From the NCBI GenBank assembly GCA_963700515.1, contig CAVOXY010000001.1:1-64000 (forward strand): DNA of 64,000 nt, read 5' to 3'. Below are positions 34,265 to 44,293 of this stretch, piece after piece (within the stretch, counting starts at the first letter, position 1; the number at the start of each line of letters is the position of its first letter). Below the pieces are notes generated by a model, which ran no database searches, was not told the DNA's origin, and worked only from the letters and a program-made list of their open reading frames with translations. The position numbers and the translations under genes are program-made. Source of the DNA: JAJRVM01 sp963700515 (GTDB lineage: Bacteria; Planctomycetota; Planctomycetia; Pirellulales; Pirellulaceae).

Positions 34265-35551
34265 TCAGTGGACCTGTCCCGGGCCATGTGGCCAATCGAC
34301 TACCGTTGCCGACAACTCCGCTTCGATCTCCAGCAAACGATTGTATTTGGCCAGACGTTCCGATTGCGTCAGCGAACCTGCCTTGGTCTGGTCACCCGAC
34401 CAGCCCACCGCCAGATCGGAGAACCAATCGTCTTCGGTATCACCACTGCGCACTGAGATCACGATCTGCCAGCCGGCGGCGCGCGCCAAGTGATAGGCGT
34501 GCAGCGATTCGCTGAGTGTGCCGATTTGATTTACCTTCAGCAACAGCGCGTTGCAGGCTCGTAACTCGACGGCGCGGGCGATCCGCCGCGGATTGGTACA
34601 CAGCAAGTCGTCTCCCAGCACCAGCGCGCGATCTTCCAGCGCCTCGCAGAGTGCCGGCCAATGCTGCCAATCCTCCTCGGCCAAGCCATCTTCAATACTG
34701 ACGATCGGATAGTTGTCGGCCCAGCTACAGAGCCGGCCGATCATTTTTTGGCTGGTCAGCGGCTGCGACTGCAAATAGTAATGCCCTTCGCGATAGAAGT
34801 GACTGGAGGCGACGTCCAGCGCCAGGCACACGTCGCGACCTGGTTCGTAGCCCGCATCGCGGATACTCTGCACGGCGTCGCCCAGCAACGCTTCGGGCGA
34901 ACCAGCCGGAGGGGCAAGACCTCCTTCGTCGGCGGTCAGCCAACGCATGGCGTACTTGGACTCGGTCAACCGGACAGCCGCCTGATAGACCGCGCTGGCC
35001 ATCACGAGAGCGTCGGCGATCGACGTCGGTGTGGCGGGCACGATCAGCACATCTTGAATTGCCAGTTGCTGGCCCGCGTGCTTACCACCGCTGAACAAAT
35101 TGAGTGTCATCCGCGGAAACCGCCTGATGGACTGCCCCATCATGTCTGCAAAATAGTGGTACAGCGGTTTCTCTTGGTGGCCGGCCATGGCGCGGGCAAA
35201 GGCCAGCGAAACGGCGAGAATCGCATTGGCCCCCAGACGAGATTTGCCGGGGGTCCCGTCCAGTTCGATCAATGCCTGGTCCAGCGCAGCCTGATCGGCG
35301 AAATCGATACCACAGAGTCGCTCTCGGATCTCGCCGTTGACATGACCGACGGCCAGCCGGCATCCCCAACCGCCATAGCGTGCTGGATCGTGATCGCGCA
35401 GTTCCAGCGCCTCGCCGGCGCCGGTGGACGCGCCGCTGGGTACCGAGGCACTGCCACGCGCTCCACCAGCGACGCGGCAGCTGGCCCGGACGGTTGGTCG
35501 GCCACGACTGTCCAAAATCTCCAGCGCGGAGAGTTCTGTTATTTTCGGCAT
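34265..35551 (-). CDS. Enolase-like protein lacking the active-site His
   Basis: 428 residues from MPKITELSALEILDSRGRPT; a longer in-frame start has no support. Whole-length enolase fold. Conserved: catalytic Glu in ADEGG (209), Mg ligands Asp in ALDVAS (246), Glu in SIEDGL (287) and Asp in GDDL (314), general base Lys in LLLKVNQIGT (339), Lys in DQTKAG (390). Altered: the SHRSGETED motif reads SVRSGDTED, so the substrate-binding His (H369 in E. coli numbering) is Val367; the mobile loop reads FSGGKHAGQQ. A divergent paralogue and probably not the housekeeping enolase. It sits next to an APH-type kinase, suggesting a different phosphorylated substrate. Confidence 0.8.
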   Translation of the reverse strand: MPKITELSALEILDSRGRPTVRASCRVAGGARGSASVPSGASTGAGEALELRDHDPARYGGWGCRLAVGHVNGEIRERLCGIDFADQAALDQALIELDGTPGKSRLGANAILAVSLAFARAMAGHQEKPLYHYFADMMGQSIRRFPRMTLNLFSGGKHAGQQLAIQDVLIVPATPTSIADALVMASAVYQAAVRLTESKYAMRWLTADEGGLAPPAGSPEALLGDAVQSIRDAGYEPGRDVCLALDVASSHFYREGHYYLQSQPLTSQKMIGRLCSWADNYPIVSIEDGLAEEDWQHWPALCEALEDRALVLGDDLLCTNPRRIARAVELRACNALLLKVNQIGTLSESLHAYHLARAAGWQIVISVRSGDTEDDWFSDLAVGWSGDQTKAGSLTQSERLAKYNRLLEIEAELSATVVDWPHGPGQVH

Positions 35552-35666
35552 GTTTCGTCTACTTATGGGGCAAACGCGCGTATCTTGAGTCAAGTTCCAG
35601 CGATCAACGCTCGGCGGGCCGACAAAGTTCGAGCGGTAGCTCGTTTTGGCTCGAGGTCCTACCTCG

Positions 35667-36701
35667 TTACATTCTCGCCAGGAACTGGTCGGTCAAATCA
35701 TCCACGGTTGTCGGCGGGCAGCGCATCAGCTGGACTACCACTTCCCGCTGCCGCCGACGATGCTGCTGGTCAAGATATTCCAAGGGTGAACGGCCCGCAA
35801 CTCGTGCCAGCAAGCATCCGAGTGTGTGCCGCACTACGCGCTGCTGCAGAGCGCTGGCCCAAGGAACCGCGGGCGAAGACACTTGCACTAACGCCGAGCA
35901 GTATAGTCGCCAGTATTGTCGAGCGGCATCGGCAAATGCGTCCCGCTGCGCGATCAGGAAATGAGCCTTGCTCAACAGGTGCGTCAGCGAAAAACCGAGA
36001 TCAAACGCGGGATCGCCCCAGTGGATGACTTCATGGTCGATCAGCATCATGGTGTCAGCATGGAGCAGAACATTCTTCGGACTGTAGTCGCCGTGAACCA
36101 ACGTCACGCGCGTAGCACGCGTCTCCTTAACAAGCTGCCGCAAGAACTCGCTTGTTTCCGGGACCTGCGTGGCTGCAAACTCATAGTACGGCTCCAATCG
36201 CAGCGACTCGAAATACTGGCGGTCGGCGAACCGTTGGGCCAGCTCGCCGGCCTGCCCACTGGCATGGGCGTGAATGGTCCCCAACAGCTCGGCAAACTGA
36301 GCAATCCGATGCGATTCCACCTGGCCGGCCAGCAACCGTGTCTTCCAATTCTCGTGCGGATGCGGCACAGCCATCATCGCCAGCAGGTGCAGCTGGCGAT
36401 CTTCGAACACCAGGGGCGGGATGGTCCCCGGCGGCGCGAGCTGCTCGAGAGCACGCATGCCGGTCGCTTCACGTTCGTTACGCTGTGGATCGCTGAACCA
36501 GTCGACTTGCACGCGCAGTTTGGGAAGAGCCTGTTTGAGTACCCAGGCCTCTCCCGCGGGGCGACGAACCAACACCGTACGGTTGGAGACACCGCCGGCC
36601 AAAGTGCGAACCTGCACCGACTCGTCCGGCTCGATCCGGCCGGTGTCGCGTAAATAGGCCACCAGGGCATCGCCGTTTTCGATATCCAGCAAGTTCGTCA
36701 T
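35667..36701 (-). CDS. APH-family small-molecule phosphotransferase
   Basis: 344 residues from MTNLLDIENGDALVAYL. Aminoglycoside/choline kinase fold: nucleotide-binding part GGVSNRTVLVRRP...WVLKQAL with the ATP Lys, catalytic loop LVHGDYSPKNVLL with the base Asp, and metal motif LIDHEVIHWGDPAFDLGFSL. This family phosphorylates choline, homoserine, methylthioribose or sugars; the acceptor is not deducible. It lies 115 bp upstream of the enolase-like gene on the same strand, so the two could act in sequence (kinase then dehydratase). Confidence 0.82.
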   Translation of the reverse strand: MTNLLDIENGDALVAYLRDTGRIEPDESVQVRTLAGGVSNRTVLVRRPAGEAWVLKQALPKLRVQVDWFSDPQRNEREATGMRALEQLAPPGTIPPLVFEDRQLHLLAMMAVPHPHENWKTRLLAGQVESHRIAQFAELLGTIHAHASGQAGELAQRFADRQYFESLRLEPYYEFAATQVPETSEFLRQLVKETRATRVTLVHGDYSPKNVLLHADTMMLIDHEVIHWGDPAFDLGFSLTHLLSKAHFLIAQRDAFADAARQYWRLYCSALVQVSSPAVPWASALQQRVVRHTLGCLLARVAGRSPLEYLDQQHRRRQREVVVQLMRCPPTTVDDLTDQFLARM

Positions 36702-36763
36702 CAACTTGACTCAGTCGCGACGCCGACAAGATCACTGCTTGCATAAGCGTCTATTCTCTTACT

Positions 36764-39700
36764 CTATTCTCTGACCAGAATTTCGATACCGCTCAGGACG
36801 GGGGCTGTCAGTTCCGTCACGCGTTCTGTCTTTGGAATCAACTCGACGCGGACGGCATCTGAGGTGACGATGTCGTCAAACTGTTTGACGAGCGCCCGGT
36901 TCTTCCCTCCGGTGGCTGCGACAATGTCAAAATCCTCGAGCACAGTTTGGCCTTGAAGCTGGACGTCGAAAACACGTTGGCCCGGCAGGGCATCCTCGAG
37001 TTCAGCGAAATGCAGGCGAACGGCGACGGACCTGGGTCGCGTCATGGCGGGGGGTACCAGCATCAACCGCTCGAATCCTTTTCCCAACTCAGGTGGACTG
37101 GACAAGGGCCGGCGGTAGTTGAAATAGACCATGAGCTGATTCTGATCGAACCCGGCGTCGGCGAGCGTTTTCCAGGGGATAGCCAGTTCGGCCACGAACG
37201 CCGATGGATCTGCCGTGACGGCACTGGTCCAGATCCCGGAGAACTGGGTATCCTCGCCTTCGGCGCCGAGCGGTGGGAGAACAACCGGGAAGGGGAGGGG
37301 AGGAGTGGCCGAGTGCAGCCCCGCACTATCGCGTTTCTCGCTTCTCTGGAAAACCAGTGGAGCGCTCGGCACATCCGCCAGGCGAAAGACCTGATAGGCC
37401 AAAGGATCGACTGTGGGATTTCCGGCCGGGTGCCAGCGAGCTTGAAAGGAAGATTTCTGGCCTTTCTTGTCACTATCGTTGACCAACAACTGCAGGCCGA
37501 ACGTCGAGCCGTTCTCCGGCGGCGTCTGCAAGTTCTTCCAGGGCAAACAGATCTCGATCACGTAACCATCCGTTGTCCTGGTGGCCCCGATCTGGGCATC
37601 AAGTGCCTGTCCGGAAGTAGCTTTGCGGTAGTCGTCCAATCGGCTTCGGTACTTCTTCGAACCGAGTGTCACATCCGGCGCGACAACCAGTCGATAGCTT
37701 TCGGCCGACCCCGGTGTGGGGGTGACGAAAACCTCCACCGAGTCACCCTGTTCCAGGGGCGTCGATTCAGCTGCCGGCTCGATATTGGCGTCCTTGACTT
37801 GGACAAGTAACAGAATGCCGTCGCGATTCCAGCCAATCTGGAGCGCGGGATCCAAATCTTCCGCCGGCCGCAGTTTGCCCCCCGGGCCAGGCAGGCTGGT
37901 CACTCTTAAGCCGTTTTCTTTCCAATCATCCCCTTGGCCGTCCACGGTAATGTCGAGGGCCGGAGCAGCGCATTCGGGAAGCGCGGGGGTGACGTATTTC
38001 CACGTCGCATCATACCGAGCGTTGGATGCAGACACCCCCAGATGAAGATATTTGTCACTGGCAGCATCGCGCCTTGCCGGTACGTTGCTGAAGTAGACGG
38101 CGAACGAGTCGTCGTCCCACACGGGACCATCGACTTGCTTTGTCGACGTTTTCCAGGCAACGACCTTCCCCGTCGAGTCCACGACGGCAGGTTTCTCAAA
38201 TGCCAGGTAGAGATTCTGTTGATCGTACCGCAGCGTGACCGTTCCCCCTTCGCCGGCAGGAACGGATTTGTAATGATTCCAGGCGGGCTCCTCCAACTCC
38301 CCATTCACTTCGATCGTCGGTGCTGTGGGCCAGGCGGCGAACCCCCGATCCATGATCTCCAAATCCAACTCTGCTCGGATCGCGCCGCGAATGCCACTCG
38401 TATAAATCCAAGGCCGATCCGTACCGGCAATCGGCACGACGTCGGCATTGTGTCGATACGATGCGTTCTGGCCGGTGAGAGAAAAGCGAAACGGAATAGC
38501 AATATCCCGTCGGCGATTCGTCGTGGCAGGGCGGGGAGTGGCAAGCCACAAAGTCCCCTCGCCGTCGCCTTGATCACCAGGCGCGCCGAGATTCAATGCC
38601 GCGTGCTTGATGGGTGCGCTGAGGGAGAGAATCGTAGTAGATGGACCAGTTTTCCTGCTTGGTGGCCGGAACGAGAGCGATCGTTGCTTGAAAACAGTAA
38701 GAGCAGGTACAGCCGGCATCCGATGTCGGCATCAGCACCAGTCCACCGGCGGCAATGGCATTGACGTAACAACCGGCCCGGACACCTCCGAAGTTGTGAA
38801 TGCCCGTATCGCTGGCCAGGTCCTGCATGCCCAGCGTGCTCGAGCGGAACATCAGCAGATTCGGAGCAGCCGAGATGGAACCACAGCCGTACGATCGGGA
38901 GAAAGTCCATGCTGTTTGAGATCCCGACATCGGATCGGTGTGCAACTTCGTTTTGCCGGTCTGCAATTCGTAGGCCGCCGGCTCACCGTAGATGGTATCC
39001 CCGACAATCACCGGTAACCGGTTCATGGAGACGGCTCGGTTATAAAGCAGTTCGCCGTTGGCCGCGTCATATCCCGACATCTGGCCGCCACCAGTGGCCA
39101 GCAGCACGCCGTTGGAGAACCATAGCTCGGTGCGACCCGGTACACCTGCTTCGGTCTGCCACACGGTATCACCAGTCGCCACGTCCAGGGCGACGATCTT
39201 CCATTTGGCCAGCAGTGTCTCTCCTCGTTTCCTGGCGCTCGTGATCTGATCCGGACTGGTCTGTTCCAGTAAGTAGACACGATTGTCGGCCATAGCTATC
39301 GCGTTGTTGCTGACGACGCCGTCCACGGCGTGATACCACAGCGGATCGCCGCTCTTGCTCAGCAGGAATACGCATTTCCCTTCCCGGTCGTTCCCCATAC
39401 TCCCCAGCACGACGTCACGGCCGAGCGCTAAATAGCTCCAGGTCGGTTCGGATCCAATCGTTTCCTGCAGCGCCGCGGGAATCACGGGGAAGTCATAGGT
39501 GTGTACTGTTTCACCCGTTGCCGCGTCGATGCGCAGACAGGTGTTGTCCGACACGAGATAGATGCTGTCCTCGTCTGCCGCAACATTACTGCCTGTTGTC
39601 GTGACGGGAAATCGTCCTGCCTTGGAGAAATCACGCCGCCACAGCTGCCGGCCGTTATAAGCATCGACGGCGAAGACGGTATACTGTCCAATCACGAACA

Positions 39701-41773
39701 TTCGTCCGTTAACGCACAGCGGTGAAGGCCCCTTCCAGTGACGTGAAATGAGTTTCTCGGGGCCAGGTTCGCCAAACCACAACAGCTTCAACGGCAAACG
39801 TGCTCGTTGATCCGTCGAACTCCCCGTCCGGGCGGCATTGGCGTACTGGTGCGTCCAGTTCGCGGCGCCGGGCAGCGCGCCTCGCGTCACGACCAGCCCG
39901 TTGGAAGCCTCGGCAATCTCGTCGTTCGGAACATCCCCCGCCACCAGCCATTGCCTGGCGGTCGTCAATCCGTTTCCTCCCTGACTCCCTCCATCTGGCT
40001 CGGCCACCACGACAAGGCGCCCGCCATAGGGATGAAGAAGCCGGTAGACTTCGCGGGCAGGCAGATCTTTCAGCGCGTCGCCCGTGGCACTGCCGGCGAT
40101 AATCAGATCGGCAAAATGTTCAGCATAGTGAATCGTGTCGACCGTTCCGTGATGAATCGCCAGATCGTTGCCGTATAATTGCGCGTCGTCGAGCAGCCGG
40201 CGCACACTCACAACTTTGCCGGCATCCGGCTCGACGCAGAAGATCTTCAGTTCAGATTGGGTCGCCAGATCATGAAGGAGTTGGCCGTCGCCAGCCCCCA
40301 GTACAAGACAGCAGCCAACTTTCTTACCCGTCTCCGCGAGAATACGCGAAGCGAGGCTGGACGAAAGCAGTTTGTTCTCACTCCCTACCTGCGGGACATT
40401 GTTAGGCTGAAAAGTGATGTTCCGTGGCTGGTCCGTCGGTGTCGATCCGTAACAGACGATCTCGCCTCGTTTGGTACTGACCAGCAATTTTCCGCCAGCC
40501 ACGGCCAAGCCGCGCACCTGTGCCAACCCCTTGTCAGTCCACAGCACCTTGCCGGTATCCGCGGCGATGGCGGTCACCGCGCCCGCACCACCGACCACTA
40601 ACGTATCGCCGGCGAGGATAAGCTCATAGGCGTGATCGTGCGCCGTCTCCCATTTGGTGCAGTCGGCCGCACTCGCGCCGCGCCGCCAGGCCGCGAAGTC
40701 ATAGGCGGTAATCTTGCCGCTGCCCGACATATACAGCACGTCATTGGCAACCACTGCCTGCAGCTTGCCGGGAAAGTCCCTTTTTACGTGGCCGGTTTGC
40801 GCGTCAAAGGCAACGATGCCATCCTGCGGATCGGGCGAGTACTCGCCCGTCAAGATATCGATATCCGGTCCGACGTGGCATCGCCAGTTGAACAACAATC
40901 CATCGGCCAACATGCTCCAACTGCCGCCCCAACGATCGCCCCAGGTGTTAGGACGACTGTCATAGTACGATGACTTTCCATCCATCCGATCGAACGCCGC
41001 CGGCACATTGCGCCCCGTCGGTAGAAACAACTGAGTTTCGTTCCCCAGCAAGTAGCCTTGCGGTGCCACGCCCGCAATCGAGCAGGAAGGCGGATGGGGT
41101 TGCTCGATGTAGTCGCTACCACTCGTATCATTCTGCCAGATAACCTTGCCGTTCTCGGCACCAAGGGCGTATAGATAGATGCCCTCGCTGGGCCACATGC
41201 CGGCTGAGAAGTAGACAATTTCGTCCTGAATCGCCACGCCGGTTCGCAACGGCCAACGCGACATCATCTGCTGGTTGCCCAGCATCCGCTCGTCCCTGGG
41301 CCCGCCGCGAAACCGCCACCGAAGCGTTCCGTCCACGGCCGACAGACAGTACAGATAACCATCGTCAGATGCCACGAATACGCGGTCCTTCTCGACCGCC
41401 GGGGCAAATCGTACCGGACCCTCGGTAAAGAAACTCCACCTTGGCGTTCCAGTGTTCAAATCGATGGCGTGAACCTGGTGATCGGCCGACGATCCGAAAT
41501 AGACCTGATCCCCGGCCACGACCGGATGGTACGCATAGTCGAATGCCAGCCGATTCAGCTCGCGACCCGGTTCCGGCCAGGCTGGCTGGGGAGTGTGGGC
41601 GGCCTGGTAGATCCATTGCCGGTAGAGCGGCGTCTCGACCGATTCTTGCGTGACACCACTGGCGCAAGATCGTGCCGATAGGCGGGCCAATCCGCCGCGA
41701 GCACGCCGTTGGCCGCGATGGTACTGGAGGCGAACAGCAGTGCGGTTAGGAGCAATCGTTTCTCGAGTTTCAC
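36764..41773 (-). CDS. Giant secreted PQQ beta-propeller / methyltransferase / CBM9 / malectin-like protein (two frameshifts)
   Basis: About 1,670 residues when joined. Start GTG 41773 behind AAGGAGG; signal peptide LLLTALLFASSTIAANGVLA. First frame break near 41660 (YRHDLA / SGVTQES). Then PQQ-like propeller repeats (VYFGSSADHQVHAIDLNTG, DGYLYCLSAVDGTLRWRF). A class I SAM-methyltransferase-like insert follows (CCLVLGAGDGQLLHDLATQ ... FCVEPDAGKVV), then more propeller repeats. A second break near 38620 joins QENWSIYYD to SAPIKHAALNLGAPGDQ. The C-terminal half has CBM9-like sugar-binding domains (VNGELEEPAWNHYKSVP) and a malectin-like end (VRLHFAELEDALPGQRVFDVQL). Both breaks, once repaired, give continuous family-typical sequence, so it is one gene. 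Probably a periplasmic sugar-sensing or scaffold protein. Confidence 0.75.
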
Positions 41774-42148
41774 AACGAGGCCTCCTTGAAGAGGGCGAGC
41801 GGAGTGGGTGGCGGCAATGGGGCCCGGAAAATGCTCGGGTCAGTATAGCATTAGTCGTCGCCTGCTCGTCAAGCGATGGCCAGGGTGACACATCGTATCG
41901 CCCGTGGCCAGCCGCTACGTCACAAACAGGGCCACCGCCGCTGGAATCGTGGTCCTTGGATCAGAGAGCCATGCGCTTTCGTCCCATAACAGCCATTGGC
42001 TCATGATCACTTCTGGTATTCCTTGGCGGTGAAGGATGGAAATGCGGGGCTCGCCGTGGTACCTTCCTGCTTGGTGGCGCAGCCCCTGAGTAGCGAATCG
42101 TAGACCACGAACACTTCACTCTCGCCCCGCGATGGGAGTACCTTGTTC
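41774..42148. other. Divergent promoter region
   Basis: 375 bp between the PQQ giant (leftward) and the SSS transporter (rightward); no ORF. It should hold promoters for both. No clear dyad or sigma-70 box stood out. Ribosome sites: AAGGAGG for the PQQ gene, GGGAG (42134-42138) for the transporter. Confidence 0.45.
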
Positions 42149-43648
42149 ATGCTGTATGGAATCGACTATTTCGTGGTGGTCGCGTACCTGGTGGGCGTGT
42201 TACTGCTGGGAATTTACTTCCGCAAGTTCGTTCATTCGTCACACGATTTCTTCTTGGGGGGCAAGACACTCCCTTTCTGGGCGATCGGCATGTCGATCGT
42301 GGTGTCGGATATTGGAGCGCAGGATTTCGTCGGTGTCTCGGGGCAGGCTTATCGCTTTGGCATTTCCGTGGGGAATTTCGACTGGATCGGCTCGGTACCG
42401 GCGATGCTCCTAGCGGCCTTCGTGTTCGTCCCTTACTTCTGGAAGGCGGGGGTGTACACGATTCCCGAGTACCTGGGAATGCGGTACAACGACGCCGTGC
42501 GCGTCGTGGCATCCCTGACGTGGATCATCTTCTTTGCCTTCGATCTGGGCGTGATTTTCTGGGCCAGTGCGTTAATGCTGGAAACACTCATGGGATGGCC
42601 GCCCATCGTCTCGATTCTCGTGACTGCTTCGGTCGTCGGAGCCTACTCGTTCTTGGGCGGCTTAACGGCGGTGGTGATGACCGATGTCGTGCAGCTGATC
42701 ATCATGTTTGTCGGCGGCCTCATCACCGTGGTACTCGGGTTTCTTCATGTGGGCGGTTGGAACGGACTGGTGGAAAAAATCTCGGCCATGGGTGCACAAT
42801 ATGACGGGTATTTCGAACTGATCCAACCGATGGACACTCAAACGCCTTTCCCCTGGACGGGGATTTTGTTCGGACTGACATTTGTCATGGCCAACGCCTA
42901 CATGATTGGCAACCAGGCGGTGGTCCAGCGCTGCCTGGCTGCGAAAAACGAGTGGCATGCGAAGGCCAGTATGATTTTGGGAGCGTTCTTGAAGATGTTC
43001 ATCCCCGTCATGGTCCTGTTTCCGGGCCTGATGGCCCTGGTCATCCACCCGGGATTGGAGGATGGGGACCTGGCGTTTCCGAAATTGATTGCCACTTTGT
43101 TGCCCCCCGGCCTCGGAGGACTGATGTTTGCCGCCTTGTTGGCCGGACTCATGTCCAGTATCGACTCCATGGTCAACTCGACGGCCACGCTCTGGACCAA
43201 AGATATCTACCAGAAATACCTCCGCCAGAATGCCTCCGACAGGCACTATCTCTGGGTCGGCAAGATGGCGACCGTAACGCTGCTGGTTTTCGGTGTATTG
43301 ACATCGCCGGTGAGCGGTCAGTTTCCGGGCATTTATGTGGCGATCCAGACATTCCTCTCGTTCTTCCAAGGGCCGATCTTTTCCATCCTGCTGCTGGGCA
43401 TCTTTTTCCCGCGCATCACACAGTGGGGCGGTCTGGCCGGCTTGACGGGCGGCATGTGCCTCGCAGCTGCCATGCATTTTCACAAAGACACCCTCTTCAC
43501 GATTGAGGATCCGTTTCTGTATGTGTCCTGGTGGTCGTTTGTCGCGGGGGTGGTGATTACGGTCATCGTCAGTGCCTGTACCAAGCCGCACGGCAGCCAG
43601 CGACTGGACGGTCTGGTTTTCAACTTGAAGAAGAAACCATTGAAATGA
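42149..43648 (+). CDS. Sodium:solute symporter family transporter
   Basis: 499 residues from MLYGIDYFVVVAYLVGVLLLG; TTG 42143 is an alternative start. About 13 transmembrane helices. SSS-family marks: DFFLGGKTLPFWAIGMSIVVSDIGAQDFVGVSGQAYRFG (TM1-2 substrate/Na site, given as positions 33-71), LTWIIFFAFDLGVIFWASAL, SFLGGLTAVVMTDVVQLIIM, and ALLAGLMSSIDSMVNSTATLWTKDIY, the Na2-site signature in the eighth core helix. It likely imports a sugar or sugar-derived acid with Na+. It is followed by two mini membrane proteins in the same direction. Confidence 0.9.
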   Translation: MLYGIDYFVVVAYLVGVLLLGIYFRKFVHSSHDFFLGGKTLPFWAIGMSIVVSDIGAQDFVGVSGQAYRFGISVGNFDWIGSVPAMLLAAFVFVPYFWKAGVYTIPEYLGMRYNDAVRVVASLTWIIFFAFDLGVIFWASALMLETLMGWPPIVSILVTASVVGAYSFLGGLTAVVMTDVVQLIIMFVGGLITVVLGFLHVGGWNGLVEKISAMGAQYDGYFELIQPMDTQTPFPWTGILFGLTFVMANAYMIGNQAVVQRCLAAKNEWHAKASMILGAFLKMFIPVMVLFPGLMALVIHPGLEDGDLAFPKLIATLLPPGLGGLMFAALLAGLMSSIDSMVNSTATLWTKDIYQKYLRQNASDRHYLWVGKMATVTLLVFGVLTSPVSGQFPGIYVAIQTFLSFFQGPIFSILLLGIFFPRITQWGGLAGLTGGMCLAAAMHFHKDTLFTIEDPFLYVSWWSFVAGVVITVIVSACTKPHGSQRLDGLVFNLKKKPLK

Positions 43649-43661
43649 GCGAGGATGTGTG

Positions 43662-43946
43662 ATGTTCCACCTCGGTTGGTTGGCTGGCGTATCCGTCGCG
43701 GGAAACGAGCGGGGGTTCAGCATATTGAACTTCGACTGGTTATCCGGTGTACCCATCGAAGCGGCTCGCTGGGGATTCCTGGGTCTGTTCCTGTTGATTG
43801 GGCTACTGGTACTGCTCGTGCCTGCTGACTATGTCTTCGAAGGCCTTGTCTTCGAAGGCCCGGCGAAACGCCGCTGGCGGTATGATTTGCGACTGTGGGC
43901 CATCGGCGTGTTGGCACTGCTCTTCTTTACGTACGCGGCTCTTTAA
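43662..43946 (+). CDS. Small membrane protein downstream of transporter
   Basis: 94 residues, start ATG 43662 with GAGGA 6 nt before; 13 nt after the transporter stop. Two hydrophobic helices (FLGLFLLIGLLVLLVPADYVF, LWAIGVLALLFFTYAAL) separated by a basic loop (GPAKRRWRYDLR). No known family. Position suggests a transporter accessory subunit or a stand-alone small protein. Confidence 0.65.
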   Translation: MFHLGWLAGVSVAGNERGFSILNFDWLSGVPIEAARWGFLGLFLLIGLLVLLVPADYVFEGLVFEGPAKRRWRYDLRLWAIGVLALLFFTYAAL

Positions 43947-43963
43947 ACATGTCTGGAACCTGT

Positions 43964-44176
43964 ATGAGCGACAACAAACCACTTCAGGATCCGATGAAGC
44001 AGATCCACGGGGCGTTGGGCCTGTTCCTGTTGATTTTCGGACTCGTGGTCCTCGTGGCGGTCTTCTTCACCGAGACGTTCGCCGGACGGGTTGCCAATGT
44101 TGTCGCCGGGTTGATCCTCGGCGGAATTGGGGGCGGTATGATTCTCTCGTCCAGGTCCCGCTCTGACACTCCTTAA
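43964..44176 (+). CDS. Second small membrane protein
   Basis: 70 residues from MSDNKPLQDPMKQIHGALG; ATG 43949 is an alternative start. Two transmembrane helices: LFLLIFGLVVLVAVFF and VAGLILGGIGGGMILSS, the second Gly-rich. 17 nt after the previous small gene, so a three-gene operon with the transporter is likely. Function unknown. Confidence 0.6.
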   Translation: MSDNKPLQDPMKQIHGALGLFLLIFGLVVLVAVFFTETFAGRVANVVAGLILGGIGGGMILSSRSRSDTP

Positions 44177-44293
44177 GGTGTAAAACGATTACAATGATGT
44201 CGTCCCCCAGTTCACATGAGATGAACTGAAGGACTCCACGCTTAGTCGCCATCTGGGACTTGAACGGTCGCACCAACGTGAAAGGAACCGACG

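Noticed and set aside
34265..35551. Housekeeping enolase
   Set aside because: The substrate-binding His of SHRSG is Val and the mobile loop differs, so it is called enolase-like.
38574..38719. Separate gene start for the CBM9/malectin part at 38719
   Set aside because: The sequence before SAPIKHAALNLG is out-of-frame overlap with the PQQ part; repairing one base makes a single continuous protein.
42662..43756. Minus-strand ORF of 364 codons
   Set aside because: Antisense to the SSS transporter; no hydrophobicity or motif of its own.
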